From positions 1-64,000 of the forward strand of contig JAGVPB010000066.1 of the NCBI GenBank assembly GCA_020052415.1: a stretch of 64,000 nucleotides of DNA, written 5' to 3'. A program made the position numbers and the translations under genes. Source of the DNA: Bacteroidales bacterium. Its GTDB lineage: Bacteria; Bacteroidota; Bacteroidia; Bacteroidales; JAADJA01. Under the pieces are notes generated by a model that saw only the letters and a program-made list of their open reading frames with translations, made no database searches and had not been told where the DNA came from. This document shows positions 15,344-23,926 of this stretch, piece after piece (the first letter of the stretch is position 1; each line of letters begins with the position of its first letter).

Positions 15344-17716
15344 ATGATAACCCATTATCTGAAAACAGCGGGCAGAATGCTGGTGAAGTATAAAGTCTAT
15401 TCTGTCATTAACATTTCAGGGCTTTCCATCGGTCTGGCATGTGGAATTCTTATCCTTCTCTTTGTCAGGAATGAGTTGAGTTACGATAGGTTTCACATCA
15501 AACAGAAGAATCTTTACCGTGTGAACCTCATTCACGAGCAAGCAGGACAAATGACTTCCATGGCGGTGACGGTAGCCGCCATCGGGCCTTCGATGATACA
15601 GGATTTCCCGGAAGTAAAGGGCATGACACGAATGTCAAGCGAACAGGACGGATTCTTTACCTGGCAAAACAAGCATTATTTCACATCGCTGATCAGTTAT
15701 GCCGATTCTTCATTTTTCGATCTGTTTTCCTTTAAGCTTATAACCGGAAATCCAAAAACCGTCTTGGCCGAACCCTTTACCGTTGTTTTATCGGAAAAGC
15801 TTGCCAAACAGATATTCGGGGATAAAAATCCGGTTGGTGAATTTATCAGGTTGAACAATAAAGATAACCTGCTGGTGACGGGAGTTGTAGAAAATGCTCC
15901 TCCAAATTCGAGCATTAAATTTAATGCCCTGGTATCATTCAGCTCGCTCTATAAAGATCCAAATGTTTACCTGGATTGGGATGGCGGTTATAGCTATTAT
16001 AATTATATTGAATTATCAGATAATGCAAAGTTATCCGACCTCGAAAAGAGATTCCCAGGCTTTCTCGAAAAAAATATCAATTACAAATACAAAGAGGTTG
16101 GAGTAACGGTTCACATGTTTGTTCAACCCCTGCGCGATCTTCATCTCCGTTCAAACCTCGACTATGACACCGATACCCGCGGCAGCCTGACCATGAATTA
16201 TATTTTCCTGGCAATTGCGTTGTTTATTTTGGCCATTGCCTGTATAAATTTTATGAACCTTGCTACCGCCCGCTCCATGAAACGTGCGAAAGAAGTGGGT
16301 CTCAGGAAAGTGGTAGGAGCCGACAGGAAACAAATCATCCGTCAGTTTTTAGGAGAATCCGTTACCACCAGCTTTATTGCCCTCATCGGAGCGATCATCC
16401 TGATCGAAATATTTCAACCCGAATTCAACCGCCTGGTAAACACCGAGCTTCATTTATTCAGGATGGAAAATGCAGGATTTATTGCCGGAATATTCATCTT
16501 AACTTTTGCGGTTGGCATATTGGCAGGAAGCTATCCTTCATTTTTCATGGCCAGCTACCAGCCCTTTAAGATCATGAAAGGCGATTTTGTTGTCCGCTCC
16601 GGGAAACCCGTATTACGAAACATTCTGGTTGTTTTCCAGTTTTTTATTTCCTCTGCTTTGATCCTTTTTACACTGCTGGTTTTTTTACAGATGAAATACA
16701 TCAACCGGAAAGATTTGGGTTACAACAAGGAAAATGTCATCTATTTGACCTTACATGATTCGCAGGTGAGGGACAAAATCGAAATCCTAAAAACGGAATT
16801 CAAATATATTCCGGATGTTATCAGCGCAGGAGCTTCGACAGGAATGCCGGGCTATGGGCTTACCAGCAATGGTTATTTCCCCGAAGGTTATCAGGAACCT
16901 GTAATGATCCATGCTTTGGATGTGGACTATGATTTCCTTGGAGTGATGAAAATTCCCGTGGTAGCCGGCAGAAGTTTTTCGAAGGAATTTTCGACCGATG
17001 CTAATGCATTTTTAATCAATCAAACATTGGCTAAGAAACTCGGCTGGACTGATCCCGTCGGAAAAAAAATCATGCGTGATGGTAAGCATCCTGTAATCGG
17101 AATGATCAGCGATTTTCATTTCTCGACCCTTCACACTAAAATCGAACCTTTGCTCATTACCATGAAACCCTGGGATGGTTATTATTATCTGGCAATTCGT
17201 GTAGCGCCCGGAAATCTTACGAATACCCTCAATGCCATCGAAAAGAAATGGACAGAGGTTTTACCCGATCAACCTTTTTCCGTTGAATTTTTGGACCGGT
17301 ATGTTGCGAATGCTTATGCTTCCGAAAACAATACCGGAGAAACATTTTTGTACTTTTCATTGCTGGCGATATTTATTGCCTGTATGGGACTTTTTGGCCT
17401 TGCTAATTATTCAGGCGAACAAAAAAGAAAAGAAATCGGAATCCGGAAAGTTTATGGTGCGAGTGACCGGAATATCCTGACTTTGCTCTCGTCCGATTTT
17501 ACCAAATGGGTTATTGTTGCCAATATCCTCGCCTGGCCGCTGGCTTACTGGGCGATGGATAAGTGGCTGCAGCTTTTTGAATACCGCACAGGGATCAGCG
17601 TCTGGATTTTCGTGCTGACCTTTGGCATTACATCGGTAATTTCGGTCATCACTATAATTTACCAGGTTATTCATGCTGCCCATGCCAATCCGGTTGATAC
17701 TATCAAATATGAATAG
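15344..17716 (+). CDS. FtsX/MacB-type ABC permease (second of three)
   Basis: The 790-residue paralogue of the flanking permeases has the same two-half plan: N-terminal helix (about 20-40), periplasmic domain, FtsX helices from about 285, second periplasmic domain and a terminal FtsX domain. Conserved motifs are RAKEVGLRKVVGAD and RKEIGIRKVYGAS, and the tail is NPVDTIKYE. It differs clearly in sequence from the first permease, so the array is an old duplication rather than a recent one. It lies 20 bases before the third permease, which supports one transcript. The lone upstream ATPase is its most likely partner. Confidence 0.93.
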   Translation: MITHYLKTAGRMLVKYKVYSVINISGLSIGLACGILILLFVRNELSYDRFHIKQKNLYRVNLIHEQAGQMTSMAVTVAAIGPSMIQDFPEVKGMTRMSSEQDGFFTWQNKHYFTSLISYADSSFFDLFSFKLITGNPKTVLAEPFTVVLSEKLAKQIFGDKNPVGEFIRLNNKDNLLVTGVVENAPPNSSIKFNALVSFSSLYKDPNVYLDWDGGYSYYNYIELSDNAKLSDLEKRFPGFLEKNINYKYKEVGVTVHMFVQPLRDLHLRSNLDYDTDTRGSLTMNYIFLAIALFILAIACINFMNLATARSMKRAKEVGLRKVVGADRKQIIRQFLGESVTTSFIALIGAIILIEIFQPEFNRLVNTELHLFRMENAGFIAGIFILTFAVGILAGSYPSFFMASYQPFKIMKGDFVVRSGKPVLRNILVVFQFFISSALILFTLLVFLQMKYINRKDLGYNKENVIYLTLHDSQVRDKIEILKTEFKYIPDVISAGASTGMPGYGLTSNGYFPEGYQEPVMIHALDVDYDFLGVMKIPVVAGRSFSKEFSTDANAFLINQTLAKKLGWTDPVGKKIMRDGKHPVIGMISDFHFSTLHTKIEPLLITMKPWDGYYYLAIRVAPGNLTNTLNAIEKKWTEVLPDQPFSVEFLDRYVANAYASENNTGETFLYFSLLAIFIACMGLFGLANYSGEQKRKEIGIRKVYGASDRNILTLLSSDFTKWVIVANILAWPLAYWAMDKWLQLFEYRTGISVWIFVLTFGITSVISVITIIYQVIHAAHANPVDTIKYE

Positions 17717-17736
17717 ACACAGAAAAAACCTTTTCC

Positions 17737-20139
17737 ATGATTAGAAATTATCTGCTTACTGCTTTCCGAAATCTCATCCGCCAAAAGGCTTATACCATTA
17801 TTAATGTTACCGGACTTGCTATCGGTTTTGCAGCATTTATCCTGATCGTGCTTCACGTGATCAATGAATTCAGTTTTGATAAATTCAATAAAAATGCGAA
17901 CGACATTTACCGGGTTTGCATCAACGGAAGAATTTCAGGGGATGTTTTTAATGTGGCTGTTTGTGCACCTCCTACCGGTGATGCCATGGTCCGCGACATG
18001 CCGGAGGTTCTTAAATCCGTGAGAATCCATCGGATGTCGCAGACGGTTTTTTTCTCTTCTGAAAATGAAAAATACTATGAAGACGGGATGATCTTTGCTG
18101 ATTCCACCTTCTTTGAAGTCTTTACTTTTGAAATGATACGGGGAAATCCCGAAACAGCCCTTGATGAGCCGAACAGCCTTGTGATCACTGAAAAAACCTC
18201 AAAAAAGTATTTCGCAGATAATGAACCTTTAGGCAGAACTATGAAGCTAAACGATAAGGATAGTTTCATTATAACAGGCGTAATTAAAGAGGTTCCGGGG
18301 ATTTCGCATTTTACGTTTAACCTGGTTTCATCTTACTCCACTTTTCTTAAAATGAACGGAAGAGAGAGCCAGGGAGACTGGGGCTCATTGAATGTTCACA
18401 CTTATATTTTACTGGCTCCCGGAACCGATCCCAAAAAGGTGGAAGCCAAATTCCCCGAATTCATGAAGAAAAATATGGGTGAGCTGTCGGAAATGGAAAG
18501 CATTAAATTTGAGCCTTACCTGCAGCCATTAACAAGTATTCACCTTCATTCGAACCTGATGGCTGAAATCGGGACAAACAGCGATATCAATTATGTTTAT
18601 GCATTTCTGGCCGTCGCAGCATTTATCATTCTTATTGCATGCATTAATTTTATGAACCTCTCCACGGCACGCTCGATAAAAAGGGCGAAGGAAGTGGGAT
18701 TACGCAAAGTGGTTGGCGCCGACCGCCGGCAACTGATTTTCCAGTTCATTGGAGAATCGCTTATCCTGAGCTTAATCGGATTGATCGTCGGATTTATACT
18801 TGTTGAGATTACTTTGCCATCTTTCAATCAATTACTTGATAAAGATTATAGCCTGAAATTATTCCAGCATGGGTATGAAATTGTATCTCTTATCGGTCTT
18901 TCGATCCTTGTCGGAATTCTTGCCGGAAGCTATCCTGCTTTTTATTTGTCGGCTTTTCAACCTGTAAAGGTATTGAAGGGCACATTGGGAAACAAATCAA
19001 AAAAATCCTCGGTTAGAAACATACTTGTCATCATTCAGTTTTCGATCTCCGTTTTCCTGATTATCTGCACCGGCTTCGTTTACAGCCAGATGACCTTTGT
19101 TCGTCATAAGAAGCTTGGGTTCGATAAAGAACAAATGGTGATCATTCCGCTTCGGGGCGAGCGTATGAAAGACAATGCAGGCAATATCAAAAATGAGTTG
19201 ATGAACCTGTCGTGTGTGGCAAATATATCTTCTTCGCAGTTTATTCCCGGACGGGACATGAACGGAATGGGCTACATTCCGGAAGGTGTGGATGAAAAAA
19301 CGCCCTGGATCATATTTTCAAATGTGGTGGATTATGACTATGTGAAAACGATGGGGATGGAAATCGTTAAGGGAAGGGATTTTTCGAAGGAATTCTCTAC
19401 CGACAGCAATGCCATTATTATTAATGAGACCCTGTTAAAAAAGCTCGGATGGGAAGATCCGATGAATAAGAAAATTACAGGATTTCACTACGACAGTACT
19501 TTCGAATTGCATATCGTTGGTGTAGTAAAAGACTTTCATTTCCGGTCTTTACACGATGCCATCGAACCCTGCCTGATGTACATCGGACCAGGAAACGACA
19601 ACTATTTGAATGTCAGGCTGCATCCCGGTAATATCACGGAAAGCATTAATGCCATTCAGAAGAAATGGGAAGAAACTGAAAGCTCTTTTCCATTTGATTA
19701 TTTTTTGCTGGATAAAGACCTCGACAACCTTTACCGCGCTGAATCGAGGATAGGCGAAATATTTTTAGCTTTCACTTTCATTGCAATTTTCATTGCCTGC
19801 CTTGGATTGTTCGGGCTGGCTTCGTACAATGCCGAACAACGAACCAGAGAGATCGGGATCAGGAAAGCGCTCGGTTCCTCAGTAGAACAAATTGTGCTCA
19901 TGATGTCGAAAGAATTTATATTTTGGATCATTCTTGCCAATATTATTGCCTGGCCACTAGCGTATTATTTCATTGATCGCTGGCTTGGAAATTTCGCTTA
20001 CAGCATCCAGATCCCGGATAAATGGTATATCTTTTTCATAGCAGGCTTTGCTACTCTCTTTATTGCACTACTTACAGTTCTTTATCAGGCCATAAAAGCC
20101 GCGATGACCGATCCTGTTTATGCGATTAAATATGAATAA
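17737..20139 (+). CDS. FtsX/MacB-type ABC permease (third of three)
   Basis: This 800-residue permease is the last gene of the export cluster. Its layout matches the two upstream copies; motifs RAKEVGLRKVVGAD and TREIGIRKALGSS follow the first helix of the two FtsX halves, and the tail is DPVYAIKYE. The closest relative in the window appears to be the second permease, with which it shares RAKEVGLRKVVGAD exactly. A palindromic repeat element begins 7 bases after its stop codon and may mark the transcript end. Confidence 0.93.
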   Translation: MIRNYLLTAFRNLIRQKAYTIINVTGLAIGFAAFILIVLHVINEFSFDKFNKNANDIYRVCINGRISGDVFNVAVCAPPTGDAMVRDMPEVLKSVRIHRMSQTVFFSSENEKYYEDGMIFADSTFFEVFTFEMIRGNPETALDEPNSLVITEKTSKKYFADNEPLGRTMKLNDKDSFIITGVIKEVPGISHFTFNLVSSYSTFLKMNGRESQGDWGSLNVHTYILLAPGTDPKKVEAKFPEFMKKNMGELSEMESIKFEPYLQPLTSIHLHSNLMAEIGTNSDINYVYAFLAVAAFIILIACINFMNLSTARSIKRAKEVGLRKVVGADRRQLIFQFIGESLILSLIGLIVGFILVEITLPSFNQLLDKDYSLKLFQHGYEIVSLIGLSILVGILAGSYPAFYLSAFQPVKVLKGTLGNKSKKSSVRNILVIIQFSISVFLIICTGFVYSQMTFVRHKKLGFDKEQMVIIPLRGERMKDNAGNIKNELMNLSCVANISSSQFIPGRDMNGMGYIPEGVDEKTPWIIFSNVVDYDYVKTMGMEIVKGRDFSKEFSTDSNAIIINETLLKKLGWEDPMNKKITGFHYDSTFELHIVGVVKDFHFRSLHDAIEPCLMYIGPGNDNYLNVRLHPGNITESINAIQKKWEETESSFPFDYFLLDKDLDNLYRAESRIGEIFLAFTFIAIFIACLGLFGLASYNAEQRTREIGIRKALGSSVEQIVLMMSKEFIFWIILANIIAWPLAYYFIDRWLGNFAYSIQIPDKWYIFFIAGFATLFIALLTVLYQAIKAAMTDPVYAIKYE

Positions 20140-20146
20140 AGACTGG

Positions 20147-20283
20147 TTCAACGTCATTGCGAGGAAATTAGGATGGCAGCAGCAAAGGCTGACGAAGCAA
20201 TCTTATATTATGTTAGAAAAAACTATAGATTGCTTCACTCTTACGCACATTGCTTTCGCTCAAAGTTCGCAATGACGGTTGAA
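20147..20283. repeat. Palindromic dispersed repeat element (MITE/REP-like)
   Basis: The ends are near-perfect inverted repeats: TTCAACGTCATTGCGA (20147-20162) against the complement of 20267-20283, which has one extra C. An inner pair GAAGCAATCT (20194-20203) and AGATTGCTTC (20227-20236) is exact. The whole 137-bp element can fold into one long hairpin. I recognise the words CGTCATTGCGA and GAAGCAATCT as a common intergenic repeat of Bacteroidota and some other phyla. It carries no gene. Confidence 0.8.
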
Positions 20284-20325
20284 GTAATTGGATTAATTTA
20301 TTAACATTTATAAAAAATAACCATT

Positions 20326-20820
20326 ATGAAAACTATCGTAATTATACCAGTATTGTTTTTACTGATCCCTTTCCTGACTTCTGCACAGGACCAAGAGAAA
20401 GAAGAAATCACCCAAATGCTCGACACATGGCACAAAGCGGCTGCCAATGCCGACCAGCAAGCTTATTTTGATGTCATTGCCGATGACGGAATTTACATCG
20501 GAACCGATGCCAGCGAAATCTGGACAAAACAGGAATTTTTTGTGTGGTCGAAACAGTATTTCGATAAAGGCAAAGCCTGGAGTTTTACTGCCATTAAAAG
20601 GAACATTTATCTTTCTGAAGACCGTTCAATCGCATGGTTCGACGAACTCCTCCAGTTTACCGGCGGTGTATTTCGTGGTTCAGGGGTTCTTTGCGAAAAG
20701 GATGGACAATGGAAACTGAAGCATTATGTTCTTTCGCTGCCTGTTCCGAATGAGAAATTTAAAGGGGTGATGGAGGTGATGAATGCACAGGAGGGTGTTA
20801 AAATTGACAAAGAAGAATAA
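20326..20820 (+). CDS. Exported NTF2-like (SnoaL/DUF4440-type) protein
   Basis: The 164-residue protein has a signal peptide (MKTIVIIPVLFLLIPFLTSAQ) and an NTF2-like domain. Its start, EEITQMLDTWHKAAANADQQAYFDVI, is the usual first helix of DUF4440 proteins; DGIYIGTDASEIWTKQEF, SIAWFDELLQF and GSGVLCEKDGQWKLKHY are the typical later strands. Members are periplasmic or cytoplasmic small-ligand-binding or ketosteroid-isomerase-like folds, mostly of unknown role. It follows the palindromic repeat element after the permease array. A truncated second copy of its 3' end lies 500 bases downstream. Confidence 0.88.
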   Translation: MKTIVIIPVLFLLIPFLTSAQDQEKEEITQMLDTWHKAAANADQQAYFDVIADDGIYIGTDASEIWTKQEFFVWSKQYFDKGKAWSFTAIKRNIYLSEDRSIAWFDELLQFTGGVFRGSGVLCEKDGQWKLKHYVLSLPVPNEKFKGVMEVMNAQEGVKIDKEE

Positions 20821-20839
20821 AATTAATTAATTGAATACC

Positions 20840-20995
20840 TAGACTAAAAATGTCAGATTTTTTTATATCAAGTTCCTGGTGCTGGAATGGGTCAACCTTT
20901 AAAAGCTCAAATTTATGGTTTACTATTTATTGCTGCTTCGTGGAAAGGGATTTGATAAATTTTATAACTTTTCTGGATACCAATAATTTATACAT
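20840..20995 (-). pseudogene. Broken RelE/ParE-family toxin
   Basis: Three bases after the antitoxin stop, an ATG at 20995 opens MYKLLVSRKVIKFIKSLSTKQ, a normal RelE-type N-terminus, but a stop follows within 23 codons. Further on, in another frame, LKVDPFQHQELDIKKSDIF reads like the RelE middle part (the NPFPHQGLDIKKL-type segment). Sequence between the two parts is missing or frameshifted, and the C-terminal catalytic part is absent. The toxin is therefore dead. Confidence 0.7.
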
Positions 20996-20998
20996 CGT

Positions 20999-21214
20999 TT
21001 ATAAATTCTCTTTGATATTATCCCAATCTTCAAAGTCAGAGAAATCACCTTTATCGGCTTTTCTCTTTAACCGGTACACTTCTTTACTTTCATTAAGTGT
21101 TAGCTCATCTATATCCTCATCCAGGACCAAAAAGCTTTCTTTAGGCAGAATTTTTAAAAAATTTTTAAACTCATTATAAAATTTATCATCCACTTCAATA
21201 GAAAGTGTTTTCAT
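20999..21214 (-). CDS. Antitoxin-like small protein, orphaned by toxin decay
   Basis: The 71-residue acidic protein starts MKTLSIEVDDKFYNEFKNFL, a ribbon-helix-helix-like beginning, and ends in an acidic helix (FSDFEDWDNIKENL) of the kind that blocks RelE toxins. It is placed just upstream of a broken RelE-type gene. Its own frame is intact. Upstream are a -7 box and an inverted repeat suited to autorepression. Confidence 0.72.
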   Translation of the reverse strand: MKTLSIEVDDKFYNEFKNFLKILPKESFLVLDEDIDELTLNESKEVYRLKRKADKGDFSDFEDWDNIKENL

Positions 21215-21250
21215 AGTTGTATCAACTTTAATGATAACTATGCAAAGTTA
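21213..21250 (-). promoter_or_regulatory. Candidate operator and -7 box of the orphan antitoxin
   Basis: ATAGTTGTATCA (21213-21224) and TGATAACTAT (21232-21241) form a near-perfect inverted repeat next to the start codon. TAACTTTG on the minus strand (complement of 21243-21250) fits the TAnnTTTG box. No -33 TTG was seen. Confidence 0.45.
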
Positions 21251-21303
21251 AAAAAAGATAGCAGAATAAATTGGTTTTCTGAACTAAAAATCCTGGATAT
21301 TTG

Positions 21304-21326
21304 CTTTCGGATTGCAAATCCGAAAG
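21304..21326. repeat. 10-bp perfect hairpin at a truncation junction
   Basis: CTTTCGGATT (21304-21313) and AATCCGAAAG (21317-21326) pair perfectly around a 3-base loop. The right arm ends one base before homology to the NTF2-like gene begins, so the hairpin sits at the breakpoint of the duplicated gene. Confidence 0.7.
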
Positions 21327-21327
21327 A

Positions 21328-21450
21328 GCGAAGGGATGACCAATGGAAATTAAAACACTATGTACCATCTCTGTTAATGCTAATGAAAAGTTTAAAAGGG
21401 TGATGGACGTGATTGCTAAAGACGCGGTTAAGATAGATAAAGAAGAATGA
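21328..21450 (+). pseudogene. 3' remnant of a second NTF2-like gene
   Basis: Translated with one frameshift, this stretch gives DDQWKLKHYV and then NEKFKRVMDVIAKDAVKIDKEE before TGA. The intact gene at 20326-20820 ends DGQWKLKHYV...NEKFKGVMEVMNAQEGVKIDKEE. Only about the last 40 codons survive. The antitoxin and broken toxin lie between the two copies. Confidence 0.85.
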
Positions 21451-21738
21451 AAACTGGATTATAATGGAAAACTTGTTTAGTTAGAATTCCTGCATTTTTC
21501 ATTAAATTACAGACAACTTCTTTAAAAAATAATTTCAGCTTAATTTTGTACAATATTTTGCAAAATTCAGCTTGAATTTGCAAAATAAAATATAAAATCT
21601 GGCCTGTTTGTAACATAAACCACTGCCGGGCGTCATATCATCATCACAAAAAACTAACCGGAATTTTTAAAGACATACCGGTTTGCTCAAATAATAAAAC
21701 ACAGATAGTAAAGTTTATATCACAATAAATTCTCCGCT
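21451..21738. other. Non-coding gap
   Basis: This is AT-rich sequence with two loosely repeated segments around TTCAGCTT (near 21535 and 21567). No gene, terminator or RNA was recognised. Confidence 0.5.
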
Positions 21739-22047
21739 ATGAAAATAGACATGAACCCCAACGAAATGGTTATAAAAGCCGGCGAAAGTAACCACGTTTC
21801 CAACGGCAGCACCATCAAAGGAAAGCTTATCCTTACGAATCAGAGAATATATTTCAAACCGGAAACCAACGGGCAGCCTCATTCCGATGTTGAGATCTGG
21901 CCGGATGAGATCAAGGATGTAATGTTTTACAATAACCGCCTTCTATTCTCGAACGGATTGAACATCGTTACAAAAAACGGAACCGAAAATAAATTCCTAG
22001 TCAAAAACAGATCCGACTGGAGCGAACTGATCGTAAGGATGTGCTGA
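21739..22047 (+). CDS. GRAM/PH-like domain protein
   Basis: The 102-residue protein resembles bacterial GRAM-domain proteins. GESNHVSNGSTIKGKLILTNQRIYFKP is the typical opening, in which an unphosphorylated membrane- or lipid-associated module converts to strands; IWPDEIKDVMFYNNRLLFSNGLNIVTKNG is the matching second half, and W at SDWSEL is the usual helix residue. It has no signal peptide or membrane helix. Such domains bind membranes or proteins, but bacterial functions are mostly unknown. It converges on the histidine kinase gene with an 18-base gap. Confidence 0.72.
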   Translation: MKIDMNPNEMVIKAGESNHVSNGSTIKGKLILTNQRIYFKPETNGQPHSDVEIWPDEIKDVMFYNNRLLFSNGLNIVTKNGTENKFLVKNRSDWSELIVRMC

Positions 22048-22065
22048 CATACTTTTTGTCAAAGA

Positions 22066-23283
22066 TTAAATAGCCTTAAACTGCACAATAAAGGTGGTTC
22101 CCTGTCCCGGCCTGCTTTTGCAAAACAACTCACCATGCATTGCCTCCACATACTTTTTTACAATTGAAAGTCCGGTTTTGTCCGACTGACGGTGATGGGC
22201 CTGTGGTTTATCAAATAAAGTTTGCAGCGCTTCATCGCTGATGCCGGGGCCTTCATCGCTTATTTCAACCCTGGCCATTGAATCAGACTTGAAAAGGTCA
22301 ATCGTGATTTTTTTATTGGCGGGTGAAAACCTGATCGCATTTGAAAGAAGATTATCGAATACCAGGTAAATAAAATTTTGGTCAGCCTCGATATATAAAT
22401 CCTCAAGCTTCAACTCAAGCTCAAGTTTTTTAAGAGAAAGGGTATATTTAAAACTTGTTTCAATTTGTCTTAAAAGATTTGCCAGATTTAGCTTTTGGAT
22501 CGCAAGTTTGTTTCTTTGAAGTTCGATGTTGTCAATATCAAGGGTTTGGTTGATAAGGCTGTTCATTCTGCGAAGACTGCTTTTGATCAGGTTGATATAT
22601 TCATTTTGATTTTCATTCAGATTTTCCACATTCTGGTCCATTAAATCCATTACACACAAGCTGCTTGTCAGGGGATTTCGAAGTCCGTGTGAAACCACGC
22701 TGATCAGTTGGTTTTTCTCTTCATTGAGTTTTAATAAGAGTTGGTTGGCTTTTTCGAGTTCATTTTTCTGGTTAATGATATTTCTTGTTTGTTCTTCGAT
22801 TTCGCTCTTTTGTTTTTGAATATTCAGGTAGCTTTTAGCCAGCTTGCCTTCTAATTCATTCATTTCACGGATACGCCTGATCACCTTTCGCAGAACACCT
22901 TTTACAACCTCTCCCTTATCGGCCATTATTTTATAAAAATCATACTGTCCTAGTTTAAAAAGAATTGAAGGTTCTTCAGCAGTTACTGATGCCGATCGCA
23001 TTTCTTTGTCGAACAACGCAAATTCTCCAAAAACCTGCCCTGCATTTAACCGTGATAAAATATAATTACCATCATGCACCCTCACCGATCCTTCCGAAAT
23101 AATGAACATAGCATCGCCTTCTTCTCCTTTTTTAAAAATGGTTTGGTTTTGTTTAAACCGAACTTCCTTCAGTACAGTCGCAATTTCCACAAGGACACTG
23201 TCAGCTGTTTCCGAAAAGATTTCTACTTTCCTGAGGATATTTATCCGGTTTGAAATTAATAAGTTATCTGTTTTTGAATCCAT
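22066..23283 (-). CDS. Soluble histidine kinase with N-terminal cyclic-nucleotide-binding domain
   Basis: Residues about 15-135 of 405 form a cNMP-binding domain (FKKGEEGDAMFIISEGSVRVH, then GQVFGEFALFDKEMRSASV, the phosphate-binding cassette). A coiled coil of about 60 residues follows (QKSEIEEQTRNIINQKNELEKAN). The kinase core has an H-box with SHGLRNPL, an N-box DNLLSNAIRFSP, a G1 box ISDEGPGISDEA and a G2-like KTGLSIVKKYVEAMHG. No membrane segment is present, so it should sense a cytoplasmic nucleotide. No response regulator lies nearby. The Arg in the phosphate cassette (MRSAS) is retained, consistent with nucleotide binding. Confidence 0.9.
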   Translation of the reverse strand: MDSKTDNLLISNRINILRKVEIFSETADSVLVEIATVLKEVRFKQNQTIFKKGEEGDAMFIISEGSVRVHDGNYILSRLNAGQVFGEFALFDKEMRSASVTAEEPSILFKLGQYDFYKIMADKGEVVKGVLRKVIRRIREMNELEGKLAKSYLNIQKQKSEIEEQTRNIINQKNELEKANQLLLKLNEEKNQLISVVSHGLRNPLTSSLCVMDLMDQNVENLNENQNEYINLIKSSLRRMNSLINQTLDIDNIELQRNKLAIQKLNLANLLRQIETSFKYTLSLKKLELELKLEDLYIEADQNFIYLVFDNLLSNAIRFSPANKKITIDLFKSDSMARVEISDEGPGISDEALQTLFDKPQAHHRQSDKTGLSIVKKYVEAMHGELFCKSRPGQGTTFIVQFKAI

Positions 23284-23381
23284 GACCAGGCTTGATTGAT
23301 TAGCCGGATTTTACATTATTTGACGACACAAATGTAATTTCATTACACGAAATAAAAAAAGCCCTGATTACAAAATGACAT

Positions 23382-23408
23382 AAAAAAAGGAGGCGTCATC
23401 GGCCTCCC
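23382..23408 (-). terminator. Rho-independent terminator after the 90-residue protein gene
   Basis: On the minus strand GGAGGC (complement of 23402-23407) and GCCTCC (complement of 23389-23394) form a GC-rich stem with a 7-base loop, followed by seven T (complement of 23382-23388). It lies 25 bases after the stop codon of the gene at 23433. Confidence 0.85.
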
Positions 23409-23432
23409 CTTTATTTTAGTTCACAAGCTGCA

Positions 23433-23705
23433 TCAATTTTCAGAAATACTTAAAATTGATTTTTCCAGGTTATCAATAACCTTTTTTGTTACCAGCTTAG
23501 GTTGCTTGGCTTTTGCATTTTTCAGAATGTCGAGTGATTTAATACCATATTCAAATAATCCTTTAGGGTTATGATCATGCTCATAACTGCCCAAACACCA
23601 CTCAAGTTTAGAAAGGATATCTTTGTATTCTTCTTTGTTTAGCTTCTGTAATGCTATTAAAGCATCCTGGCAACTCTTTTTCAAATTTTCATGTACCTGA
23701 ATCAT
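23433..23705 (-). CDS. Small helical protein of unknown function
   Basis: The 90-residue protein is predicted mostly helical (NLKKSCQDALIALQKLNKEEYKDILSKLEWCLGSYEHD) and has no signal peptide, membrane segment or motif that I recognise. It has its own strong terminator. A TAATTTTG box on the minus strand (complement of 23763-23770) about 58 bases upstream could be its -7 element. These signals make it a likely real gene. Function unknown. Confidence 0.65.
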   Translation of the reverse strand: MIQVHENLKKSCQDALIALQKLNKEEYKDILSKLEWCLGSYEHDHNPKGLFEYGIKSLDILKNAKAKQPKLVTKKVIDNLEKSILSISEN

Positions 23706-23873
23706 AATTCATGTTTTAAATTAACACCTTCAAACAGCATAACACTGTCAATTATCAATTTGCAAAATTAATTCTTAAAGATTCAGAGAAAGTTAAATAA
23801 TTGTTAACAAAGCTTAAATCTTTCGCTTTGAATAAAATACTTGTGTTTAAATTAATTTCTATTGTATCATTTT

Positions 23874-23881
23874 TAACTTTG
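23874..23881 (+). promoter_or_regulatory. Candidate -7 box of purL
   Basis: TAACTTTG fits TAnnTTTG, 45 bases before the purL ATG. No TTG occurs at the expected -33 distance, so the match is partial. Confidence 0.45.
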
Positions 23882-23926
23882 CAGCTCAACAGTTTTTATG
23901 TCTGAAATTTTTAATTACCGATCCTG

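Noticed and set aside
20850-21179. A 109-codon plus-strand frame
   Set aside because: It is antisense to the antitoxin and broken RelE-type gene, which have family features on the minus strand.
23341-23400. The terminator hairpin as one shared with the histidine kinase gene
   Set aside because: It lies upstream of the kinase start; its T-run follows the stem only on the strand of the small gene at 23433.
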